Below, in pieces: positions 52,597 to 61,239 of a stretch of 64,000 nt of DNA. Source of the stretch: JAAYAY01 sp963674575 (GTDB taxonomy: Bacteria > Planctomycetota > Planctomycetia > Pirellulales > Thermoguttaceae); the NCBI GenBank assembly GCA_963674575.2, contig CAXXQT010000002.1:868001-932000 (forward strand). Reading direction: 5' to 3'. The translations under genes were made by a program, and so were the position numbers. The notes beneath the pieces were generated by a model, which searched no databases, had not been told where the DNA came from, and saw only the letters and a list, made by a program, of their open reading frames with translations. Every line of letters starts with the position of its first letter. Position 1 is the first letter of the stretch.

Positions 52597-52776
52597 CGCT
52601 TTTCTCCTCGATCATACGACTGTTTATCAGCATGCTTATCAATTCGCTCAAGTTGCCATGGGGGATTCAATCACCGTTAGGAATAATGTCGCTTCGACAC
52701 CTGGGCGTATCGACTTGATCTCGGTCGTTTGGAAGGCCCAAAACTGAAGAACTCGCATCCAGAGGGAGGGGGACTA

Positions 52777-53160
52777 GTGCAATTCAGCCAAGAAGAGATC
52801 GAAATGGCCCGGGAGCTCCGCAGGTTGGGGCTGATATGGGAGCCATGTGTCGGGCACTACGTATACGACGAGAATCGCTGCTGTCCGAAAGGGTCTCCTT
52901 TTCAGGACCGCTTGTATTTCATCCTGAACTACGACTGCTTCATGAGCCACCTTGGCGGGGTAGAACGGTTCAAAGATGTCATGCTGTGGCTACCCACCTG
53001 GCACGATGCTCGAGAACTGCTGCAATCATTGGGCGTAAGTGGCGAGAAGGTTGCCTTCCGCCTGCAAGGCTGCAGAGCCTTGGAGAGCCGCAGAGAGCTC
53101 CTGATTCTCGATGAGATGATTGCAGAGTCGCTTCGGGATCGGATTTCTGACGACGAGTGA
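52777..53160 (+). CDS. Uncharacterised conserved-looking protein
   Basis: 127 residues from a GTG at 52777 preceded by GAGGGAGGGG; a TTG at 52729 is an alternative start without such a site. It begins with an amphipathic helix (FSQEEIEMARELRRLGL), followed by PCVGHYVYDENRCCPKGSPFQDRLYFILNYD, FMSHLGGVERFKDVMLWLPTWHDAREL and a C-terminal helical, acidic stretch. The Trp-rich middle and charged ends suggest a soluble folded protein. I recall similar proteins in Planctomycetes but no function. It is divergent from the DCC gene and convergent with the ferritin-like gene. Confidence 0.6.
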   Translation: MQFSQEEIEMARELRRLGLIWEPCVGHYVYDENRCCPKGSPFQDRLYFILNYDCFMSHLGGVERFKDVMLWLPTWHDARELLQSLGVSGEKVAFRLQGCRALESRRELLILDEMIAESLRDRISDDE

Positions 53161-53175
53161 GCAGCGTCTCGACAC

Positions 53176-53679
53176 TTATTGAGCTGGTGGGCCCGAAACA
53201 CGAATTTTGGCCCGTTCGATCGACTGGAACGCAAGATAGCGATCCCCGAATTTGGCCATGTTGTCCAACTCGATGTCGTACTGGTCATAGTGACGTTCTT
53301 CATCCGCCACAAGATCTTCGAAGAGCTTCTTTGATACGGAATCGGCATTCGCCGCACATTCGTTGGCCCACAGGTTGTAGTCTCGCACACTCCTCTCTTC
53401 CATCTCCTTCGCTTGCTTGATCATCTCAGCGACATCGCGAGTCTTGGTGACCTCGCATGAAGACCGCATTTCAACGTCACCTTTGAGAAACAAGATTCGC
53501 TCAGCCAGTCTTTCCGTGTGCAGCATCTCTTCGATGGCGGTCTGTTTGAATAGGGCGGCCAAGAGATCGTACCCTTGATCATCGCAGTGGAAGTGGAAGT
53601 ACATGTACTGGTGAAGCGTGTACAGCTCATCAGCAACGGCCTTGTTCAGAAGCTCAATACTTTTCTCGTGCATGCTCAT
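53176..53679 (-). CDS. Bacterioferritin-type ferritin-like protein
   Basis: 167 residues from the ATG at 53679 (a second ATG is two codons on). A four-helix bundle with ferroxidase-type ligands: KAVADELYTLHQYMYFHFHCDD (E and H), FKQTAIEEMLHTERLAERILFLKG (ExxH), EMEERSVRDYNLW, and LVADEERHYDQYDIELDNM (ExxHY). This order is that of bacterioferritins and the related Dps-like bacterioferritin proteins. It would store or oxidise iron in the cytoplasm and limit Fenton chemistry, which suits the stress-gene setting. No heme Met can be assigned with certainty. Confidence 0.86.
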   Translation of the reverse strand: MSMHEKSIELLNKAVADELYTLHQYMYFHFHCDDQGYDLLAALFKQTAIEEMLHTERLAERILFLKGDVEMRSSCEVTKTRDVAEMIKQAKEMEERSVRDYNLWANECAANADSVSKKLFEDLVADEERHYDQYDIELDNMAKFGDRYLAFQSIERAKIRVSGPPAQ

Positions 53680-53848
53680 CGGCACGTGCTTGATCCGCAG
53701 TATCATGAGCCTATGGTCTGCCACCATATCACGCAAGTGTTCTCGGAACTCCTGATCGACTCGCACGCGATTCTCTTCAGGACGGGTTAACTTGGTACAA
53801 TTCTCGAAAGACGAGTCTCATCGGGGAAGTGTATCGGAGTCCATCGAA

Positions 53849-54646
53849 ATGCTCTTCATCGACGCCAATATCTACTTGGGGTTCTACCGGACGGTGACGA
53901 CTTCGAAACTGCTGCGAAGCCTGATCGATTTCAAGCACGACGTTCTTGTGACGCAGCAGGTCGTCAGCGAGGTCGAGCGAAACAAGCTCAAGGTTGTTCA
54001 TCGACTCCTTTTGGAGAGCGTTGAGTCATTCCCTGTTATGGGCAGGAGCAATTTGCCAGACCAGCTGCAGAATCCTGAGTTGATTGAGCGGTTAGAGCGC
54101 CTGCAGGAAGCCTTCGACCAACTTCAGGAATCTGTCGAATCCGCCGTTGTCACTGCCTTGAACCAGGTCTCTCACTCGACGGATGCAGTTTCGCAGATGC
54201 TCAAGCCAATCTTCGAAAGCGCGATCCCGGCCAGTGAGGACGAATTAGATCGTGCGCGGATGCGAAGAGAGCTTGGCCATCCACCGGGCAAAGGTCGAGA
54301 TCCGCTGGGTGATCAGCTCAGCTGGGAACAAGTGCTGAGTCGTATCGAGCCAGGCAGCCACGTCTGGGTAGTGTCCAAAGACAGCGATTTCCTTTTGTGC
54401 CACAACCGTCACTGTGTTCTCGACCCAAGTCTGCACGATGATCTCCTCAGTCGAGGCAAATCCATGGCACAGATCCACCCCTTTGACTCACTCGTTGAAA
54501 CGCTGAAACACTATCAACAGGTCACCGGTTTGCAGAGCGGTCTATTTCCGGCAGAGGAGGAATGTGAGAGGATTGCGCAGGAGGAGCGACGAATTGAAGA
54601 GGTTTGGAAGAAGCAACGCAACTTCGCCCCAGGAGGCACTCGCTGA
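53849..54646 (+). CDS. PIN-like domain protein (DUF4935 type)
   Basis: 265 residues from the ATG at 53849. LFIDANIYLGFYRT (residues 2-15) carries the first PIN acidic residue; VTQQVVSEVERNK the second; and VWVVSKDSDFLL the conserved D-x-D near the C-terminal side. A coiled-coil-prone helical insert (LIERLERLQEAFDQLQESVES) separates them, and a helical tail ends the protein. DUF4935-type PIN domains are predicted metal-dependent RNases; many act as toxins or in RNA processing. There is no small antitoxin-like frame directly upstream, so a toxin-antitoxin role is not supported. Confidence 0.75.
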   Translation: MLFIDANIYLGFYRTVTTSKLLRSLIDFKHDVLVTQQVVSEVERNKLKVVHRLLLESVESFPVMGRSNLPDQLQNPELIERLERLQEAFDQLQESVESAVVTALNQVSHSTDAVSQMLKPIFESAIPASEDELDRARMRRELGHPPGKGRDPLGDQLSWEQVLSRIEPGSHVWVVSKDSDFLLCHNRHCVLDPSLHDDLLSRGKSMAQIHPFDSLVETLKHYQQVTGLQSGLFPAEEECERIAQEERRIEEVWKKQRNFAPGGTR

Positions 54647-54699
54647 ACGTCACGTTTTCTGACGGTAGGGCGCGTCGAAGGGAGAACGGCTCGTGAACA

Positions 54700-55470
54700 T
54701 CATTCAATCCGATAGAGCGAGCTTTCCGTGCGGACAAAAACTGCCCCGTCTGCGAAGGCGCAAGAGGCCAGAATCGGCTCGGCCAGATCGGTGGAGCTGA
54801 GTTGTCGGTATTCCCGACTGGCGGAAATCACCGTGCACACACCTTGCTCACTCTGCAAGTGGATTCGACCTTCCGCGTGCACTGGGGAAGCAGAGTAATT
54901 CCCGCCGAGTCGCTGAAGCCAGTGGAGTGTGCCGGATGCGACATCTCGACAAGAGGCAATGCCGTCATCGCTGACGAGGAAGAGGTCTTCTCCGACGATG
55001 AGCGGGGAGGGTATCTGGGGCACGTGTTTGTCGGTCTGCCACACGACGTGCGAGTCGGTTACGTCTCCCGAACCCGTGGGCCGGATCGCCAGCAGTTCGG
55101 CCCTGCCAGGATACCCGGTGCAGACGAAGACCAGGCCATGCGAGAAGACAGGGCGCGGCACAATCGACCACTTGTTGGGATAACGGACCCTCCAAATCTC
55201 TTTGCCAGACTCCGGATCGTAAGTGCAGACCATTTGGGCGGCAGGACACACGAGCTGCGGTTTGCCTTCCACGTCGATCACGAGGGGCGTGCCAAACGAC
55301 CATCTCGGCGAGGCCATGGAGGGGCGGAAGGTCCGCCATGCCACCGTTCCCGAATCGCGCTGCAAAGCAACGACGAAGGGATTCTCAGCCCCGTCACAGA
55401 GCAGTACGAGCCGTGACCCGGAGAAGATGGGTGAGGGGTAGCTACTCGGGAGGCTCTCGAACTGGTAGCA
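54700..55470 (-). pseudogene. PQQ-type beta-propeller protein, 5'-truncated
   Basis: The open frame reads YQFESLPSSYPSPIFSGSRL, LLCDGAENPFVVALQRDSG and further blades such as PQLVCPAAQMVCTYDPESGKEIWRV, HGLVFVCTG and DLFLVSDDGIASCRDVASGTLHWL, ending VFVRTESSLYRIE. Repeated G-x-x-x-W strand ends are the PQQ/quinoprotein-alcohol-dehydrogenase-like (WD-like) propeller pattern. The frame is closed by TGA at 55471-55473, there is no signal peptide or start with a ribosome site, and roughly half of a usual ~430-residue protein is absent. In Planctomycetes such proteins are secreted and of unknown role. The remnant is probably not made. Confidence 0.72.
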
Positions 55471-55669
55471 TCAGCGGTCACCTGGAAGTTCCACATATTC
55501 TGCCGAATTTCGGAAGCGGTCTCGAATAGCCGAATTTACCAGAATTTAGCCGACTTGCAGTCTGGTGGGTTCGGCCACTTTGGGAGAATGTGGCCATTCA
55601 CGGTGACAAATCCAACGTCGAAACCGCTATCGATTACGCCGTTACAGCCTATGGCTAAGGAGCCGCGAG

Positions 55670-56146
55670 ATGGGCATCTACTCTGGAGCGGGAGTTTTCC
55701 AGATCGCGATGGAACTGGAGGACGCCGGGCGAGTGTTTTATGAAACACTTGCCGAGGAACTGGAGGACGGCAAAATTGCCGATCTACGTCGCAATCTAGC
55801 GGAGCAGGAGACTAGCCATTACAGCCAGTTCAAGACAATGGGTGAAGAACTCGTGCAGCGACCCGATTCGCGCCCCCTGACCTGGGACGAACTGAACTTC
55901 GCTCAGATCTTGATCGAAGAACACGTGTTCTCGGACACAGAGTCGGCTCGCGATGTAGCCATGGGCGGGGATCTTGCTCAAGTTCTCGACACGGCGATAC
56001 AAGTCGAGAAGGACAGCGTTCTGTTCTACAGCGAACTGCCGAATGAAGTAGACGAGAAGGACGCACCTGCTGTGCAGGAGATCATCAACGAAGAGAAACG
56101 CCATGTGCGTGCATTGATTGAGGCGAAGAAGGGACTCACGTTGTAG
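55670..56146 (+). CDS. Rubrerythrin/ferritin-like diiron protein
   Basis: 158 residues with AAGGAG before the ATG. Helix 1 AMELEDAGRVFYETLAEEL and helix 2 LAEQETSHYSQFKTM give E and ExxH; helix 3 AIQVEKDSVLFYSELP and helix 4 INEEKRHVRALIEAKKG repeat the pattern, as in the erythrin half of rubrerythrins. There is no C-terminal rubredoxin (no CxxC pairs), so it is of the short type. It would reduce peroxide or oxidise iron in the cytoplasm. It is the second ferritin-like gene within 3 kb. Confidence 0.88.
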   Translation: MGIYSGAGVFQIAMELEDAGRVFYETLAEELEDGKIADLRRNLAEQETSHYSQFKTMGEELVQRPDSRPLTWDELNFAQILIEEHVFSDTESARDVAMGGDLAQVLDTAIQVEKDSVLFYSELPNEVDEKDAPAVQEIINEEKRHVRALIEAKKGLTL

Positions 56147-56411
56147 GCCTCCCCAGGCTCGGAATCGACACCGGCCTAAGAAAGATCCCAGGATGCCATC
56201 AACTCGCGTAGGCGGATTCTGAGGCCGAGGTGGCTCGGACTCTGCTTCTGACCGCTACGGGCGAGAGAGTTGGCAGGAGCCTTCTGAAGCAACCGCAGAT
56301 GGTGGATGTGACATCCGTTTAGGCCCCTGGAAATGCCACTCGACCGACTCCGAAGTGCAGTGATTTACTTGCTCACACTGAAACCGTTTTGGCAGGAAGC
56401 AGGTTGTCTCG

Positions 56412-57200
56412 GTGTCTGACATCTTGTTACTAAACGCCTGTGTCATCGCTGGCCTGATGCTGACCGTTTGGTTGATCAGTCTTCCGTTAAAAGATGTGAG
56501 CATCGTGGACATCGCCTGGGGGCTGGGCTTCGTGCTGGTCGCCTGGACGTCTTTCCTGGCCGGAACTTCGTCGGAGAGCGATCTGCTGCTGCCGGTGCTG
56601 ACGACTACTTGGGGGCTTCGATTGAGCGGCTATCTGGCGTGGCGCAACATTGGGAAACCAGAGGACTACCGTTACCGTGAGATGCGCAATTACCGGCCGC
56701 GGTCGTTTCCGATCCGCAGCTTGCTGACCATATTCGCCTTACAGGGCCTCCTGATGTGGATCATTGCTCTGCCACTGCAAACCGTCCATCCATTTGGCAC
56801 CCCGTCCGTCATGCTGATGATTATCGGCGCCTTGTTGTGGGTGATTGGTTTTGCCTTCGAATCGATTGGTGATTGGCAATTGGCTCGTTTTAAGGCCGAC
56901 CCGACCAACACCGGCCGCGTGATGGACCGCGGACTCTGGCGTTACACGCGTCATCCCAACTACTTCGGTGACTTCTTGGTGTGGTGGAGCTTTTATTTTC
57001 TGGCCCTTGCGTCAGGCAGTCCGAGGTGGTCGGTCGTCGGTCCCCTTGTGATGTCCGTTCTCTTGATGAAAGTCTCAGGCGTCACGCTGCTCGAGAAATC
57101 ACTCAAACACCGCAAGCAGGGCTATGCGGAATACGCCGCGCGAACGAACGCCTTCTTTCCGTGGTGGCCTAGACAAACCACAAGAGGACCGGGCAATTGA
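56412..57200 (+). CDS. DUF1295 (steroid 5-alpha-reductase-like) membrane protein
   Basis: 262 residues from a GTG start. Six to seven helices; the conserved C-terminal region GLWRYTRHPNYFGDFLVWWSFYF and MKVSGVTLLEKSLKHRKQGYAEYAARTNAFFPW is the methyltransferase/reductase-like core (ICMT-type RHPxYxG). KPEDYRYREMRN upstream is the usual DUF1295 marker. Members are tied to lipid or sterol modification and often lie with cyclopropane-fatty-acid-synthase genes in light-stress clusters. Here that synthase is absent from the window. Intact. Confidence 0.88.
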   Translation: MSDILLLNACVIAGLMLTVWLISLPLKDVSIVDIAWGLGFVLVAWTSFLAGTSSESDLLLPVLTTTWGLRLSGYLAWRNIGKPEDYRYREMRNYRPRSFPIRSLLTIFALQGLLMWIIALPLQTVHPFGTPSVMLMIIGALLWVIGFAFESIGDWQLARFKADPTNTGRVMDRGLWRYTRHPNYFGDFLVWWSFYFLALASGSPRWSVVGPLVMSVLLMKVSGVTLLEKSLKHRKQGYAEYAARTNAFFPWWPRQTTRGPGN

Positions 57201-57437
57201 AGGCTTGTCCGATTCAACCGCATTCAGACAGAAAGCTCGCAGGAACTGGAAGTCATCGATATCCACAAGCATCACGCCGACGACGCGGCGGGCTATACTG
57301 CACTGTGAGGCGTCACGTTTCCTGCGCCGCCTGATTTGCGATTCAGTCGACACTCACTATCTCACTGCCAAGATAGCACCTCGACCAGTCACGATGTGAA
57401 CGGTGAAATGAACATCTGCTCTGTGTGCGGAGCCTAG

Positions 57438-57457
57438 CGGTGCGTTTCAACGCACCG
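57438..57457. terminator. 7-bp hairpin between convergent genes
   Basis: CGGTGCG and CGCACCG pair exactly around TTTCAA, 10 bases beyond the P450 stop in the 267-base gap between the convergent DUF1295 and P450 genes. No T-run follows, so a terminator role is possible, not certain. Confidence 0.35.
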
Positions 57458-57467
57458 GCTGAGGTTC

Positions 57468-58823
57468 TTAACAGGTTCTGTGGCGTTTGGCGACCAGTCT
57501 CAGGTCATTACTCGGGCGCATTACCACGCCGACCTGGGCGACCATGTTGGCTTGTTCGGGGAGAATCTCAAGTCGGAATTCCTGCAGGATACAAGCCATT
57601 ATGGAGGTGAGGATGATTGTCGACAGCGCTTTCCCGATGCAGACATGTGGCCCCAAGCCCAACGGGATGTAGGCAGACCTTTGGACGGTACCGAACCTCT
57701 CCGGAGCGAAACGATCAGGGTCAAACGAGTCGGGGGCGCTAAACCATCGGGCGTCTCGATGAATAACGTACGGAAAGACATAGACCCAACTCCCTTTCGG
57801 AATCCGATTACCGCCAACTGATGATTCGCGAATACTGCGACGAGTGATTAGCATCCAATTGGGTGGATACAGACGCAAGGACTCATGGACGACCATTTCT
57901 GCATATGGAAGTTCGACACGATCGGCATCCACGACCGCGGGCTTGTCAAGACGATCCGTAATCTCACGCCGCAGACGCGTCTGAACATTGCTATGCTTCG
58001 ACACGAGATAGAGTGTCCAAATCATCGCAGCGATCATCGCGTCCAGACTCGCGTTGATCATGCTGATCGTTTCGTCTCGGATCTGGCGATCCACCTGCGA
58101 TTGACTCTTCGCGGTCCCTGAATCCTTCTGGCTGACCTCGACCAACAGGCCAAGCATATCCACGTGTTCTTTCCTTTCTGTTCGGCGTTCCCGAATCAGT
58201 TCATCCAGGAAGCCGTGAATGTGGGCCAATGCCTGATCTTGTTTGTGTTGGAGCTTCGCGGGCTGCCGGCCTCTGCCGGAGATCGCCTTACCGGTCTCCA
58301 ATGCGCGGGCATCAAGGACAATGCGAAGTGAATTCGCGATTTCTGACGGCGCTTGCCGACCGAATAGCATATCTGACAAAGTATGCATGCATAGCGTCGC
58401 CATTTCGTCGCCGACGCATATCATTCCGTTGGATGGCCACTGCCGGAGCATCTCTCGCGTGTACTCCACAGCAGCCTGCGCGTACGCACGCAAGCGTTCG
58501 GAGCGAAAGCCGTGCTGCAGGAGGCGGCGCTGCTGTCGCCATTGATCGCCCTCACTGACGAGGATGCTCTCGCCATCGAAGATCTTCAGTGCATTGCGGA
58601 CCGAATCTGCTCTCACGAAGTCCGCAGTTTGCGATACCAGCACCTCGCGGACCATATCCGGATGATTCACGAAAATGATAGGATGTCGCCACGAGCCAAA
58701 TTGGACGAAGTCGCCGTACCGATCAGCCATCTCGCTGATGAACGAGAGTGGCCGTTCACGCAACCCAGTCAGCGCGAAATGCCTTTGAAATGGTCTTCTT
58801 GGCCCATCCGCTCGCGGTTTCAT
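57468..58823 (-). CDS. Cytochrome P450 with a non-standard I-helix
   Basis: 451 residues, no signal or membrane anchor. Heme ligand Cys395 lies in IPLGLGPHVCIGKALS, the ExxR motif in HESLRLYPP (E314, R317), and PDSFDPDRFAPERF is the usual PERF element. The I-helix reads SMINASLDAMIAAMIW: Asp261 is in the acid position but Ala262 replaces the normal oxygen-activating Thr. It uses O2 and electrons, or peroxide, to hydroxylate an unknown lipid-like substrate. No ferredoxin or reductase gene is adjacent. Its end converges with the DUF1295 gene. Confidence 0.9.
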   Translation of the reverse strand: MKPRADGPRRPFQRHFALTGLRERPLSFISEMADRYGDFVQFGSWRHPIIFVNHPDMVREVLVSQTADFVRADSVRNALKIFDGESILVSEGDQWRQQRRLLQHGFRSERLRAYAQAAVEYTREMLRQWPSNGMICVGDEMATLCMHTLSDMLFGRQAPSEIANSLRIVLDARALETGKAISGRGRQPAKLQHKQDQALAHIHGFLDELIRERRTERKEHVDMLGLLVEVSQKDSGTAKSQSQVDRQIRDETISMINASLDAMIAAMIWTLYLVSKHSNVQTRLRREITDRLDKPAVVDADRVELPYAEMVVHESLRLYPPNWMLITRRSIRESSVGGNRIPKGSWVYVFPYVIHRDARWFSAPDSFDPDRFAPERFGTVQRSAYIPLGLGPHVCIGKALSTIILTSIMACILQEFRLEILPEQANMVAQVGVVMRPSNDLRLVAKRHRTC

Positions 58824-59187
58824 ATTGGATCACTGGTTGAGTGTCTTCAAGGCCGGCGTGGTTTTGCCGCCAGTATACTCTCAGCACCCTATCCTCCCAA
58901 TCCTGTTCTCGTAGTTTCCTATCTCTTGCGGCGGCACCCAGCGCCATAGCTGGGAATCCGGCTCGTGCAACGATTTGTTCTTCAGGTCGTCGCTACCGCT
59001 CTCGTCAAGATCCAATCTGGCCGAAAGGAACGGTCTGTTGTCCGTAAGAGCTACACTTGAGGAGTGTCTCGATCTGGAGAAGCGGTAGGGCCTCAACGGC
59101 TTTGAGAGTCACTGTCTGAGGGTTGGGTGTGGCAGATGTCATCGTGCATGTTTACCTACGATTCTATCGAAGACGCTTGATATCCTT
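58824..59187. other. Intergenic region upstream of P450
   Basis: 364 bases between the MFS transporter stop and the P450 start, both on the minus strand; it presumably holds the P450 promoter. Short minus-strand frames are present (for example LHEPDSQLWRWVPPQEIGNY around 58930) that look somewhat protein-like but end at stops and match nothing I know; they may be a decayed gene. Confidence 0.4.
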
Positions 59188-60504
59188 CTATTCCGACTCT
59201 GGGAGCCATGCTCCAAGCAGGACGCCGACGCCGCCAAGCAAGGAGAAAATGAGCAACATGCCAGCGGCTCCCACCGTCGGTTCAAGAAGTCCGAAGAGTC
59301 CACTTGCCAGAACAATCACGCCGATGATCGTGTTGCTGACCGAGACGTAATCAATGCGGTTGTCCTCGGTAGCCAGATCCACCACATAGGTCTTTCGCCC
59401 AATGCGTACGCCACTGTGGGCAATTGCCAAGAGAAAGAACGCTCCGGGGGCGAGGAAACCGAGCTGCGACGAAAATCGGCCACTTGAAACGATCGAAAAG
59501 AAAGCGACGCCCAAGATAGACGCGAAAGCGCCCGACATGACCAGAACTTGCCGGCTCGATTTGTCCGCGAATCTTCCCCAGAAAACGCTGCTCAAGGCAG
59601 ATGCCAGGCCACTGGCAATCACAAAGACTCCGAGCGACCTGGCCGCTCCGGATTCACGGGCAATGACCACGTAATAAGGGGCCGCCAAGGCCGTTGAGAC
59701 GAACAGGGCCCGAACAACGACGAAAAGGCGAAACTTGGGGGCATTGCGGAGAATCGCGAGCCGCTGCAAAGTTTCGCGCATAGCACCCTCGGCGTCTACG
59801 GTATCGCTGACCGTTTCTTGAATGCGTGAAACGAGCAAGGAAGAGAACACCCACAGGGTCGCTGCCGCCGCCAACAGCACGATGAACACGTGGACGGACG
59901 ACTCTTCCTGAACCAACGTTGCCAGGAGCGTTCCAACGGCGAGAGTGAGAACGCCGGCAATTGCGACCGTGAAGCCATTCAATCGCCCCCGACGCGTCTT
60001 GGGGATCGTTTTTCCGAGGATGTCCTTGGAGGCTACCGAACAGATTCCGCGGGCAAGGCTGAAAAGTAATAGCAGGCCAACTACGGCTGCTCCGGCAGCC
60101 GGACCGACAAAGAAGAATGCGCTGGCTGCCATTGCGGCCAGCGCAAATGCCTGAAGTGCAGTTCCACAGATCCAGGCGAACTTGCGGCGACGTGTGCGTT
60201 GCACGACGCTGGCAATGGCCAGTTGGGGGAGCATCGACATCGATTCCCGGACCGGGACGAGCATACCAACCCAGATCCCCGATGCACCGAGCGTGCTCAA
60301 CAACCAAGGCAGGACCGTTTTAGCGTTGGCCAATTCGTCGGCGAGGCGCGTGAGGACCTTTGTGGCTCCGAGCAGAAAGAAGCTCTTCGGTACATACTGG
60401 CATGCTTCGTCCGGGATGCCTTTGCAGACCCGAACCTCATCCTCTTCGACGAGGAATTCGTAGATCCGATCAGTTATTGGCGAAGTGTTTTGAGTTCCGG
60501 ACAT
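59188..60504 (-). CDS. Major facilitator superfamily transporter
   Basis: 438 residues with about 12 hydrophobic helices after a ~40-residue cytoplasmic N-terminus (MSGTQNTSPITDRIYEFLVE). ASVVQRTRRRKFAWICGTALQAF and WGRFADKSSRQVLVMSGAFAS are loop 2-3-like and loop 8-9 elements of MFS proteins; ISSRGRLNGF-like ILGKTIPKTRRGRLNGFTVAIAG is the helix 4-5 region. Substrate unknown. It is 42 bases downstream of the truncated SDR gene on the same strand, and its own frame appears complete. Confidence 0.85.
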   Translation of the reverse strand: MSGTQNTSPITDRIYEFLVEEDEVRVCKGIPDEACQYVPKSFFLLGATKVLTRLADELANAKTVLPWLLSTLGASGIWVGMLVPVRESMSMLPQLAIASVVQRTRRRKFAWICGTALQAFALAAMAASAFFFVGPAAGAAVVGLLLLFSLARGICSVASKDILGKTIPKTRRGRLNGFTVAIAGVLTLAVGTLLATLVQEESSVHVFIVLLAAAATLWVFSSLLVSRIQETVSDTVDAEGAMRETLQRLAILRNAPKFRLFVVVRALFVSTALAAPYYVVIARESGAARSLGVFVIASGLASALSSVFWGRFADKSSRQVLVMSGAFASILGVAFFSIVSSGRFSSQLGFLAPGAFFLLAIAHSGVRIGRKTYVVDLATEDNRIDYVSVSNTIIGVIVLASGLFGLLEPTVGAAGMLLIFSLLGGVGVLLGAWLPESE

Positions 60505-60546
60505 TGCTTTGCGACAAATTGCCTGCGCGCTTCGAGGTGCAACTGC

Positions 60547-61239
60547 CTAATGGGCGGGCCCTGCGTAAATCGTTCGTCCGCCATCCACGGGCAGGCAGAC
60601 TCCGGTTACGAACGAGTTATCAACGAAATAGAGGACGGTCTTGACCATTGCTTGCGGATCGTCGGCGTCTTTGACAAGAGTTGCGTCTATGCGCGTTTGA
60701 AGTTCCTTCTCATTCAACCCGGGCGGCGCCATGACCGGTCCCGGGTGAATGCAGTTCACGCGAACACGGGGATTTCGCTCTGCCAGCTCTACGGCCATCG
60801 TTCTGGTCAGAGTCGGGATCGCTCCCTTCGAGACGAAGTAAGCGGCGTGATCCAGGTAGGGACGCGCGATGGCCCAGTCGCCGATTGTCACCACAACACC
60901 ACCCGCTTCCTGCTCGGCCATTATCAGGCCTGCTCGCCGCACACATAGAAAGGTCCCAAGCGTGTTGATGTCGAAGTTGAAACGAAGATCTTCAGCGGAC
61001 AGCTTCTCCAATTTCTTCGGTTTCCACACGGAGGCGGTGGTAACGAGCACGTCCAATCTCTTGTAGCGGTTCCAAAGAGCATCAAACATTCGGTCGACAT
61101 CGTCTTCCTTGGAAAGATCCGCCTGAAATACCTCCGCCTCGATTCCGAGATCTCGAAATTCTCTCCGAGAATTCTGGGCCTCAGTCGCGGATCGATGGTA
61201 GTGGAGGGCAGTCTGGTAACCCCGCTCGCCCAGAAGTCC
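60547..61239 (-). pseudogene. SDR-family oxidoreductase, 5'-truncated
   Basis: The frame starts inside the Rossmann fold: GLLGERGYQTALHYHRSATE, then VFQADLSKEDDVDRMFDALW, LDVLVTTASVWKP, then the active site AAYFVSKGAIPTLTRTMAVEL (YxxxK present), VNCIHPGPVM and GVCLPVDGGRTI. Missing are the first ~25 residues with the TGxxxGxG cofactor motif, the start codon and promoter. An internal ATG at 61089 could start a 180-residue product without cofactor site. The break lies at the same place as that of the divergent NDH-2 fragment. Confidence 0.82.

Noticed and set aside
53792..54646. Type II toxin-antitoxin module at the PIN-domain gene
   Set aside because: The neighbouring frames upstream and downstream are a ferritin-like gene and a propeller remnant; no small antitoxin-like gene overlaps or abuts it, and the protein is longer than VapC toxins.
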